From: Syntrophaceae bacterium UBA2188
GTDB lineage: Bacteria > Desulfobacterota > BSN033 > UBA1163
Length of the DNA stretch: 14,158 nucleotides
Reading direction: 5' to 3'
Assembly (NCBI GenBank): GCA_002327985.1
Contig: DCVM01000030.1
Coordinates: 1 to 14,158, forward strand
Shown here: piece by piece, positions 1-6,067 of the stretch
How the letters are laid out: the number at the start of each line of letters is the position of its first letter
Position numbering within the stretch: the first letter of the stretch is position 1
Made by a program: the position numbers and the translations under genes
Notes under the pieces: generated by a model
Database searches by the model: none
What the model saw: only the letters and a program-made list of their open reading frames with translations
What the model was told of the DNA's origin: nothing

Positions 1-80
1 TAAGGTGTTGCGATTTTGGGATAATCAGCTATTCAGCAACTTGGAAGGCGTTTTGGAGAGTATCCGAAATACCCTTCTCA

Positions 81-118
81 CCCCTCACCCTGATCCTCTC
101 CCCCAAGGGGAGAGGGGA
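81..118. repeat. GC-rich hairpin repeat, copy 1
   Basis: A C-rich stretch leads into a perfect 9-bp stem: CCTCTCCCC (95-103), loop CAA, GGGGAGAGG (107-115). Bases 81-116 match 12903-12938 at 33 of 36 positions in the same orientation, so this is a dispersed intergenic repeat of the REP/MITE kind. It lies 44 bases upstream of the next start codon. No T-run follows the stem, so it is not a typical intrinsic terminator, although it could stabilise the 3' end of an upstream transcript. The repeat relationship is directly visible; any function is unknown. Confidence 0.75.
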
Positions 119-161
119 GATAACTTTTTACAATACGGATTCAGAATCAAGGAGATCAATC

Positions 162-644
162 ATGGAACTGAAGACAGAGCGATTGGAGATTCCGGAAGGA
201 TGTAACATCATTCTGGGTCAAACCCATTTCATCAAGACGGTGGAAGATCTTTTTGAGATCATGGTCGGGTCTGTTCCCAATGCCAAATTTGGAATTGGAT
301 TCTGCGAAGCCTCCGGGGACTGCCTCATCCGTATTGAAGGAAATGACGAGGTCTTGAAGGAAGCGGCCAAGAAGAATGCCCTGAAGGTTGGAGCCGGTCA
401 CACCTTTGTGGTCATCTTAAAAGATGCCTTCCCGATCAACGTCCTCAATGCGGTGAAGATGTGCCAGGAGGTCTGTACGGTTTTCTGTGCCACGGCCAAT
501 CCCGTCGAAGTCATCCTGGCCCAGTCCGAACAGGGAAGGGGCGTCCTCGGTGTGATTGACGGGTTCGCTCCCAAAGGGGTTGAAAAAGAGGATGGAATAG
601 CCTGGAGAAAAGAACTATTGAGAAAATTCAAATATAAACTCTAA
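162..644 (+). CDS. Adenosine-specific kinase family protein (DUF355)
   Basis: This 160-residue soluble protein is recognised from its overall sequence as the small 'adenosine-specific kinase' family (Pfam PF04008, DUF355), found in archaea and some thermophilic or anaerobic bacteria. Family members are about 160 residues, so it is full length. Recognisable stretches are the conserved NAKFGIGFCEASG (about 40-52), the GAGHTFVVILKDAFPINVLN segment (about 77-96), and the CATANPVEVILAQSEQGRGVLGV region (about 109-131). There is no Walker motif, signal peptide or membrane segment. The start is supported by AAGGAG at 149-154, seven bases before the ATG. It stands alone, converging on the minus-strand aldehyde dehydrogenase with 73 bases between stops. 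The family name rests on structural and ligand-binding work on archaeal homologues; the physiological reaction is poorly established, so the functional label is less certain than the family. Confidence 0.88.
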   Translation: MELKTERLEIPEGCNIILGQTHFIKTVEDLFEIMVGSVPNAKFGIGFCEASGDCLIRIEGNDEVLKEAAKKNALKVGAGHTFVVILKDAFPINVLNAVKMCQEVCTVFCATANPVEVILAQSEQGRGVLGVIDGFAPKGVEKEDGIAWRKELLRKFKYKL

Positions 645-717
645 ACCACGGTAAGGTCCTGGAGTCCATCAGATCGTTTAGGTCGAACCGATCCAGACGT
701 TTAAAGGACCATCCCCA

Positions 718-2214
718 TCAAAACTTCAGATTGATCGTGATACTCTTTCGCTGGGTGAAGGAATCGAGCATCCCTTCCAGAGAGTACTCCCGTCCGATGC
801 CACTCTGTTTACAACCTCCATAGGATTGACCCGGCATGATTCCCACGCCCTGGTTGATCTGGACCCAACCCGATTCGATGGCGTGGGCCGTGCGAATTGC
901 CTTTCCAATGTCGTGCGTCCAGATAAAAGCAGCCAGTCCGTAGTGGGTTTGATTCGCCATGCGGATCGCTTCTTCTTCATCCCTCCATGGAATAGCGACC
1001 ATCACCGGTCCAAAGATTTCCTCCCTTGCAATCCGCCATTCATTGCGGACATGACCCATCACAGTGGGTTCCATAAAATAGCCTACAGCGAGCGGCCCTT
1101 CGCTTGGCGGAAGACCGCCGGTCAACAGGCGTGCGCCTTCCTGCTGAAGTCCGTCCCTGACGTAAGAACAGACTTTTTCAAACTGCACCTGGTTGATGAT
1201 GGCTCCTATGTCTGTGGACTCATCGAGGGGATCTCCGATCTTGAGGCCTGCCAGTTTTTTGACAAGCTGATCCAGAAAAGAATCATAGATGGACTCATGG
1301 AGAAAAAGTCGTGAGCCTGCTGTACAGGACTGACCCTGTCGTGTAAAACGCATGGCCAAGATGGTTCCTTCCACGACCTGCGGATCATCGGCATCGGGAA
1401 AGACGATCTGCGGGCTTTTCCCGCCCAGTTCAAGGGAGACGGGTACAAGACGCTCTGCGGCAGCCCCCATAACGGTCTTGCCAATTTCTTGCGAGCCTGT
1501 AAACGAAAGCTTTCTGACAAGAGGATGCCTGGCCAAGGGAACTCCGCACTCGGAGCCTGTCCCGGTAACGACATTGAGGACTCCGGGTGGCAAGAATTCA
1601 GAACAGAGGCGGGCCATCATGAGAACCGCAAGGGGGGCGTCTGAAGAGGCCTTGAGGACCAGGGTGTTGCCGGCGGTGATGGCCATGGCGATCTTGAGGG
1701 CCCCGAGGGCAACCGGCGAGTTCCACGGGATAATACCGCCGACCACCCCGATGGGTTCCCGCCTCGAATAACTGAGAAGATTTTCACCCAGCGGTATCGT
1801 CTCTCCCTTTAACTCACTCGCCACCCCGCCAAAGTAGCGGAAAAGATCCGCCGTGAGTATCCCCTCTGGTCGTGACTGAGTGCGTATCGCATTCCCTGTC
1901 TCGAGGGTGATGATCCGGGCAAGGTCGTTCACCCTGGCCTCAATGACCTCAGCAATTTTGAGCATCAGCTTGCCCCGGTCCCGCGGACTCACCCGACTCC
2001 ATGTTTCAAAGGCCCTAAAAGCGGACCTCACAGCACGATCCACATCCTCTTCCTTGGCCCGTGGCACCTCTCCAACAATATTCCCCCGCCGGCTTGGATT
2101 TTCAACGGGGATGAACTGGCCCTCTGAGCTACCCACCCATTGTCCACCGATCAACATCAGGCCTTGTCCCACCTTCAAGCTCTCTTGAGAGTCACTTCCT
2201 GCCATCGAATCCAC
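718..2214 (-). CDS. NAD(P)-dependent aldehyde dehydrogenase
   Basis: A 498-residue cytoplasmic aldehyde dehydrogenase that oxidises an aldehyde to the acid with NAD(P)+. Numbered from the GTG start, the Rossmann-side motif IIPWN ends at Asn165, the cofactor Lys is about 188, FTGS is 238-241, the general base Glu262 lies in LELGGKSP, the nucleophile Cys297 in GQSCTAGSR, and EEIFGPV (about 398-404) supplies the late cofactor-binding Glu. All catalytic residues are present and the length is normal. An in-frame ORF extends upstream to 2289, but that would overlap glxR. GTG at 2214 is preferred because GGGAGGGAG lies five bases upstream and the N-terminus then has family length. It is last of four minus-strand genes, 34 bases after glxR. 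Substrate is not readable from sequence. In this context tartronate semialdehyde, glycolaldehyde or another small hydroxyaldehyde is plausible (inference). Confidence 0.93.
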   Translation of the reverse strand: MDSMAGSDSQESLKVGQGLMLIGGQWVGSSEGQFIPVENPSRRGNIVGEVPRAKEEDVDRAVRSAFRAFETWSRVSPRDRGKLMLKIAEVIEARVNDLARIITLETGNAIRTQSRPEGILTADLFRYFGGVASELKGETIPLGENLLSYSRREPIGVVGGIIPWNSPVALGALKIAMAITAGNTLVLKASSDAPLAVLMMARLCSEFLPPGVLNVVTGTGSECGVPLARHPLVRKLSFTGSQEIGKTVMGAAAERLVPVSLELGGKSPQIVFPDADDPQVVEGTILAMRFTRQGQSCTAGSRLFLHESIYDSFLDQLVKKLAGLKIGDPLDESTDIGAIINQVQFEKVCSYVRDGLQQEGARLLTGGLPPSEGPLAVGYFMEPTVMGHVRNEWRIAREEIFGPVMVAIPWRDEEEAIRMANQTHYGLAAFIWTHDIGKAIRTAHAIESGWVQINQGVGIMPGQSYGGCKQSGIGREYSLEGMLDSFTQRKSITINLKF

Positions 2215-2248
2215 TTCTGCTCCCTCCCCCTTTAAGCCTCTCTTCGAA

Positions 2249-3136
2249 CTATCCACGGATGGCATGATTGGCAAGCTTCTCCAGAGCAAGCACCATCGCC
2301 GAATGGTCTAAATCACTTCCCCCCTGGGCAGCCACTGCGTTAAATAGCGTCTGGGCTAACGAGGTATTAGGCAAACTCAATCCCATGCTGCGGGCTGCAT
2401 CCAATGCCAGGTTTAAATCCTTTTGATGTAATCGAATACGAAACCCGGGTTTGAAGTTATGTTGAATCATCCTTTCACCATGCAACTCCAAGATACGGCT
2501 TTGAGCAAATCCCCCAAGCAGTGCAGCCCGTACCTTCGCTGGATCCGCCCCGGCTTTGGAGGCAAAGAGCAGAGCCTCGGCAACCGCTTCAATGGTGAGG
2601 GCAACCACGATCTGATTGGCCACCTTGCAGGTCTGACCGTCCCCGTGATCTCCAACGTGAACGATGTTCTTGCCCATCAACTCGAAATAAGGCTTGATCT
2701 GGTTGAATACGTCGACAGGCCCTCCCACCATAATCGAGAGGGTGGCATTCTCAGCCCCGACCTGTCCACCGGATACCGGGGCATCCAGCATCTTCACACC
2801 CAAGGCCCCCAGTCTTTTTGCAAATTCCTTGGTGGCGATCGGAGAGATCGAACTCATGTCGACGACAATGGAGCCCGGCTTCAGTCCTTCAGCCACACCA
2901 TTGGCACCAAATAGCACGGCTTCGACATCAGGGGTGTCGGGCACCATAATAAAAATGATATCGGATCGCTGTGCGATTTCTCTGGAACAACTACAGCCCT
3001 TGGCCCCTAACGAGCATAAGTGCTTCACCGACTCCTCAGCCAGATCACACACATGAACAATGTGACCAGCGGCGACCAGATGACTGGCCATGGGCTTACC
3101 CATGATCCCTAAACCGATAAATCCAAGTTCTGTCAT
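2249..3136 (-). CDS. glxR: Tartronate semialdehyde reductase (2-hydroxy-3-oxopropionate reductase)
   Basis: A 295-residue beta-hydroxyacid dehydrogenase that reduces tartronate semialdehyde to D-glycerate with NAD(P)H. The N-terminal Rossmann signature GFIGLGIMGKPM is at residues 5-16. The substrate-binding DAPVSGG is at 118-124, followed by TLSIMVGG. The catalytic Lys171 lies in GDGQTCKVANQ, and HQKDLNLAL is at 237-245. From memory of E. coli GlxR the match through the C-terminal half is very close (for example FASKAGADP and SRILELHGERMI), so I choose GlxR over 3-hydroxyisobutyrate dehydrogenase. The ATG at 3136 is chosen because AAGGAGGAATTT directly precedes it; the reading frame runs further upstream without a better start. 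It follows hyi by 14 bases. The hyi-glxR order is the same as in the E. coli glyoxylate/allantoin operon, and the two enzymes act in sequence. Confidence 0.93.
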   Translation of the reverse strand: MTELGFIGLGIMGKPMASHLVAAGHIVHVCDLAEESVKHLCSLGAKGCSCSREIAQRSDIIFIMVPDTPDVEAVLFGANGVAEGLKPGSIVVDMSSISPIATKEFAKRLGALGVKMLDAPVSGGQVGAENATLSIMVGGPVDVFNQIKPYFELMGKNIVHVGDHGDGQTCKVANQIVVALTIEAVAEALLFASKAGADPAKVRAALLGGFAQSRILELHGERMIQHNFKPGFRIRLHQKDLNLALDAARSMGLSLPNTSLAQTLFNAVAAQGGSDLDHSAMVLALEKLANHAIRG

Positions 3137-3150
3137 AAATTCCTCCTTCT

Positions 3151-3927
3151 TTACAGATATGGCTTGATCCACTGAAGACCGTCTTCCGTTTTTCCTGCAG
3201 GAATGTATTCGCAACCCATCCATCCGCCATATCCTGCATCATCGACGAATCGAAATAGGTTGGTGAAATTGATTTCCCCGGTTCCTGGTTCATGGCGTCC
3301 CGGATTATCTGCAATCTGAATATGGGCAATCTGAGGCAAATGCTTCAGGATCGTTTGGGTTAAATTCCCTTCCATCACCTGCATATGATAAACATCATAT
3401 TGAAGCCAGAGGTTGGGATGGTTGACTTCCTTGAATAACTGGAGTGCTTCCTGGGTGCGAACCAAATAAAATTCAGGAAGGTCCCGGTTATTGAGAGGTT
3501 CCACAAGGAGTTGAATCTTTTCTTTCTCCAGGGCTGTGGCGGCAAATCGAAGGTTGCTCACCAAAGTCTGGCGAATTTTTTCAGATGCTATCCCCAGGGG
3601 CGTTTTTCCCACCAGACAGTTCAGGCGAGGACATTTCAAGGCCCTCGCATAATCAATGGCCTTTCCCACACCCTCCTGGAACTCTCCTTCTCGTCCTGGC
3701 AGGCATGCGATCCCGCGCTCGCCGGCCGGCCAGTTCCCGGCTGGCAGATTATGCAATACCTGTTCAAGATGGTATTTTCCCATTTCGTTTACGAGTTGTT
3801 CCTGACTCCATTCATAAGGAAACAGGTATTCCACCCCTTTAAAACCAGCTCTGGCCGCCCGTCCAAAACGATCTAAGAAATCAACCTCGTTGAACATCAT
3901 GGTTAGATTGGCACTGAATTTAGGCAT
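3151..3927 (-). CDS. hyi: Hydroxypyruvate isomerase
   Basis: A 258-residue TIM-barrel enzyme interconverting hydroxypyruvate and tartronate semialdehyde; 258 is also the length of E. coli Hyi as I recall it. Diagnostic stretches are FSANLTMMF near the start, LHNLPAGNWPAGERGIACLPGR (58-79), NCLVGKTPLG (103-112) and ADNPGRHEPGTGEIN (206-220). Expected metal and catalytic residues of the xylose-isomerase-like fold are visible: Glu143 (LVEPLN), Asp178 (QYDVYH), Gln204 (HIQIAD) and Glu240 (GCEY). The start ATG at 3927 is preferred over an upstream in-frame ATG at 3963 because CGAGGAGGATTCACC precedes it and because the protein then aligns end to end with the family. It lies 16 bases after the PLP enzyme stop and 14 bases before glxR, so translation of the whole operon is probably coupled. 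No glyoxylate carboligase gene is in the window. Confidence 0.93.
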   Translation of the reverse strand: MPKFSANLTMMFNEVDFLDRFGRAARAGFKGVEYLFPYEWSQEQLVNEMGKYHLEQVLHNLPAGNWPAGERGIACLPGREGEFQEGVGKAIDYARALKCPRLNCLVGKTPLGIASEKIRQTLVSNLRFAATALEKEKIQLLVEPLNNRDLPEFYLVRTQEALQLFKEVNHPNLWLQYDVYHMQVMEGNLTQTILKHLPQIAHIQIADNPGRHEPGTGEINFTNLFRFVDDAGYGGWMGCEYIPAGKTEDGLQWIKPYL

Positions 3928-3943
3928 GGTGAATCCTCCTCGA

Positions 3944-4936
3944 TTAGCTCCCGTTTTTGACAAGACATTCCAGGGCCGTGATATATTCGGCGGTCATGCA
4001 GGTGGGGATCCGATGCTTTTGCAAACATTCAAAACATTTGCTGGGTTCATAGAGGGGCGTGCTCACATATTTCTCTCCCCCATCCGGAAAGAGCGTCACC
4101 ATCACCCCGTGATCTAATTCCATGGCCTTCTGCAATGTCCCCCACATCGCTGCCCCGGAACTGATTCCACAAAAGATCCCCTCTCGGATGGTAAGGACCC
4201 TGGCCATCTCAAAGGCATCCTCATCCTTCACGTTGATCTTTTCATCCAATCGGCCGGGGTCATAGATCTCCGGAACATATTGGGAGCTCAGATTCTTTAA
4301 ACCCTGAATGCTCGAATTGGGATAGGGCTCCACCCCAACGATTTTGACTTCAGGGTTATATTCTTTCAGCCGTTTTGAAACACCCATCAGGGTCCCGGTG
4401 GTTCCTACCCCCCCGACAAACATCCTAACTTTTCCCCTTGTTGCCCTCCAGATCTCCTCACCCGTTGTCTCGTAATGGGCCAGCACATTATATTTATTCT
4501 CGAATTGGTGCGGCATATAATATCTGGAGTCTTGGGCCATCTCCTCAGCCAAATCAATGGCTCCATCCATTCCCTTCGACCCTTCGCTTAAAATGAGCTT
4601 GGCTCCATAAGCAGTCAGAATTTTTCTTCTCTCCATGCTCATCGTCTCCGGCATCACCAATTCCAGGCGATATCCTTTGACCGCACAGATCATGGCCAGA
4701 GCGATTCCTGTATTTCCACTGGTAGGTTCAATGACGATCTTATCTTTGGTCAGAAGACCTTCCCTCTCTCCGTATTCAATCATGTATTTTGCAATTCGAT
4801 CTTTGACCGAACCGGCTGGATTGTACCGTTCTAATTTCGCATAGACTTTCACCTTTTTGTTTGGAATGATATGGTTAATTCTAACTAAGGGGGTATATCC
4901 CACTAAATCGACCATATCCTTGGCCACCCGATACAT
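3944..4936 (-). CDS. Cysteine synthase-like PLP enzyme with a C-terminal cysteine tail
   Basis: A 330-residue fold-type II PLP enzyme of the cysteine synthase/cystathionine beta-synthase family, which catalyses beta-replacement on an activated serine such as O-acetyl- or O-phosphoserine. The PLP Schiff-base lysine is Lys45 in NPAGSVKDR. PTSGNTG (71-77) is the substrate loop, GGVGTTGT (175-182) is the phosphate-binding loop, and GISSGAA (257-263) places a Ser near the pyridine nitrogen. The catalytic body ends near residue 297. A short tail then carries CFEC (Cys301, Cys304), Cys313 and Cys324, which standard CysK or CysM lacks; this may be a metal or redox site. There is no CBS domain. The start has AAAGGAGG ten bases upstream. 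It is the first gene of the hyi-glxR-aldehyde dehydrogenase operon. The family is certain; the exact substrate (cysteine synthesis, another beta-substituted alanine, or serine elimination) is open. Confidence 0.85.
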   Translation of the reverse strand: MYRVAKDMVDLVGYTPLVRINHIIPNKKVKVYAKLERYNPAGSVKDRIAKYMIEYGEREGLLTKDKIVIEPTSGNTGIALAMICAVKGYRLELVMPETMSMERRKILTAYGAKLILSEGSKGMDGAIDLAEEMAQDSRYYMPHQFENKYNVLAHYETTGEEIWRATRGKVRMFVGGVGTTGTLMGVSKRLKEYNPEVKIVGVEPYPNSSIQGLKNLSSQYVPEIYDPGRLDEKINVKDEDAFEMARVLTIREGIFCGISSGAAMWGTLQKAMELDHGVMVTLFPDGGEKYVSTPLYEPSKCFECLQKHRIPTCMTAEYITALECLVKNGS

Positions 4937-5046
4937 TGCCTATATGCCTCCTTTAGATATAAGTCAAAAGGTAAGGGTAAAGAAGCCCGTTTTGTTAAAG
5001 GGTGATGTTTTTTGCCTAAAAATCCCTAAAGGAACCAACGCTTGTC

Positions 5047-5138
5047 GGTGTCGAAGTCCGTATCGAGGCTCGTATATGGATTCTGGATACTCGAACTTCT
5101 AATTTCAAGCCTCTTGCTTCGATACCAGCATCGACACC
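5047..5138. repeat. Imperfect inverted repeat between map and the PLP-enzyme operon
   Basis: Bases 5047-5069 and the reverse complement of 5116-5138 match at 18 of 23 positions, both carrying GGTGTCGA followed by GTATCGA. The left arm also has a short direct repeat: TCGAAGTCCGTA (5051-5062) next to TCGAGGCTCGTA (5063-5074). The 46-base centre holds more TCGA/GATAC pieces that could fold. It fills much of the 272-base gap between the map stop and the start of the PLP-enzyme gene. No T-run follows in either direction, so a standard terminator is unlikely. It may be a degenerate mobile or REP-like element, or an mRNA-stabilising structure. I see no convincing sigma-70 promoter for the PLP operon in this gap. 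Confidence 0.5.
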
Positions 5139-5208
5139 CATACCCGTTTGACTATTAATCAAAACTGGCTTCCTAACTTTTACCCAAAGACCATTTCCAT
5201 CCTTTATG

Positions 5209-5955
5209 TTAAAGGACACTCAATATCTCAGCCCCATCCTCCGTGATGGCCACCGTATGCTCAAAATGGGCGGAGCGTTTTCCATCTGCCGTCACGACCG
5301 TCCAGCCATCAGAAAGAACCTTGACCTCGTGGGTTCCCTCGTTCACCATAGGCTCCAGAGCAAAGACCATGCCTTTCTCGAGTCTCGGCCCCTGGTGGGG
5401 TGCCCCAAAATTTGGAATCTGTGGTTCCTCATGGAGGTCCTTCCCAATCCCATGTCCTACAAAATCTCTCACCACCGAAAATCCATGGGATTCCACCCAT
5501 CTCTGAATGGCATAGGAAATATCGAAAAGTCGATTCCCCCTCTTCGCTTTCTCAATGCCAATCGTGAGAGCCTTCTCCGTAACATCAAGGAGTCTTTTAG
5601 CTTCTGAGTCCACTTCGCCCACAGGGAAGGTGATGGCCGCATCCCCAAAATAACCAACAAAATTGACCCCTACATCCAGGCTGACAATATCCCCTTGCTT
5701 CAACTGGCGTTGGCCGGGGATTCCGTGGACCACCTCCTCATTAATGGAAATGCAAAGGGTGGCTGGAAAGCCTCGGTAACCTTTAAAGGCAGGGCGGGCC
5801 CCCTTTAAAAGGATATATTCCTCGGCAGCCTGATCCAGCTCTTGGGTGGTCACCCCTGGAGCAATCATCCCCTTCAGTTTCTCAAAGACCTCTGCCACAA
5901 TGGCATTGGACCTCTTCAACTGTTCTACTTCGCGTGGGGATTTGATGATGATCAT
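5209..5955 (-). CDS. map: Type I methionine aminopeptidase
   Basis: A 248-residue cytosolic metalloprotease that removes the initiator methionine from new proteins. All five dinuclear-metal ligands of the pita-bread fold are present: Asp94 (SLDVGV), Asp105 (GDAAITF), His168 (FVGHGIG), Glu201 (ALEPM) and Glu232 (FEHTVAI). His77 (VVHGIP) and His175 (LHEEP) are the usual active-site histidines. Length is normal for the short bacterial form, with no N-terminal zinc-finger or SH3-binding extension. The start is set at ATG 5955, giving MIIIKSPREVE, the common N-terminus of the family. An upstream TTG at 6000 and ATG at 5970 are in frame but lie inside the promoter. No Shine-Dalgarno site precedes ATG 5955, and the promoter spacing implies a leaderless transcript. 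It is divergent from purB. In many bacteria map follows secY/adk; here it stands alone. Confidence 0.93.
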   Translation of the reverse strand: MIIIKSPREVEQLKRSNAIVAEVFEKLKGMIAPGVTTQELDQAAEEYILLKGARPAFKGYRGFPATLCISINEEVVHGIPGQRQLKQGDIVSLDVGVNFVGYFGDAAITFPVGEVDSEAKRLLDVTEKALTIGIEKAKRGNRLFDISYAIQRWVESHGFSVVRDFVGHGIGKDLHEEPQIPNFGAPHQGPRLEKGMVFALEPMVNEGTHEVKVLSDGWTVVTADGKRSAHFEHTVAITEDGAEILSVL

Positions 5956-5961
5956 AGGACT

Positions 5962-5990
5962 AATATGCATTTGAACTAAAGAATTGTCAA
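5962..5990 (-). promoter_or_regulatory. Sigma-70-type promoter of map, leaderless
   Basis: On the minus strand a perfect -35 box TTGACA (5990-5985) is followed by a 17-base spacer and CATATT (5967-5962), a 4-of-6 match to the -10 consensus. The seventh base after the -10 box is 5955, the A of the map ATG, so transcription should start at or within a base or two of the start codon. This agrees with the lack of a ribosome binding site there. Box positions are seen directly; promoter activity is inferred. Confidence 0.6.
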
Positions 5991-6011
5991 TATTCAGCAA
6001 CCCCTTTCTTA

Positions 6012-6039
6012 TTGACTTTTCAATACCATTCAGTAATAT
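6012..6039 (+). promoter_or_regulatory. Candidate promoter of the purB-ftsH operon
   Basis: TTGACT (6012-6017) and TAATAT (6034-6039) are separated by 16 bases and lie 28 bases upstream of the purB ATG. This leaves a short leader that holds the GAGGAG ribosome binding site at 6057-6062. It diverges from the map promoter, with about 20 bases between the two -35 boxes. The -35 box is good; the -10 box matches at 4 of 6. No PurR-like operator or riboswitch is recognisable here. Confidence 0.5.
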
Positions 6040-6067
6040 AGTTCTATACCTTCCATGAGGAGCCGAA

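Noticed and set aside
655..710. GGTCCT (655-660) pairing with AGGACC (705-710) as a bidirectional terminator between convergent genes
   Set aside because: The stem is six pairs around a 44-base loop with no T-run on either side. An inner GATCG/CGATC pairing is equally short. It is not better than chance.
2215..2289. N-terminal extension of the aldehyde dehydrogenase overlapping glxR
   Set aside because: The in-frame ORF reaches 2289, but GTG 2214 has a strong ribosome site at ideal spacing, gives family length and removes the overlap.
718..4936. Sulfonate (sulfolactaldehyde) degradation operon: a beta-hydroxyacid dehydrogenase, an aldehyde dehydrogenase and a PLP enzyme
   Set aside because: The isomerase and reductase are so close to Hyi and GlxR over their whole length that glycerate/hydroxypyruvate metabolism is far more likely. 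No sulfonate lyase or transporter is present.
5201..5215. CCTTTA/TAAAGG hairpin at the end of map as a terminator
   Set aside because: It overlaps the stop codon, the stem is AT-rich and six pairs long, and no T-run follows on the minus strand.
5956..6000. Longer start for map (TTG 6000 or ATG 5970)
   Set aside because: These codons lie in the -35/-10 promoter region; MIIIKSPREVE at 5955 is the usual family N-terminus.
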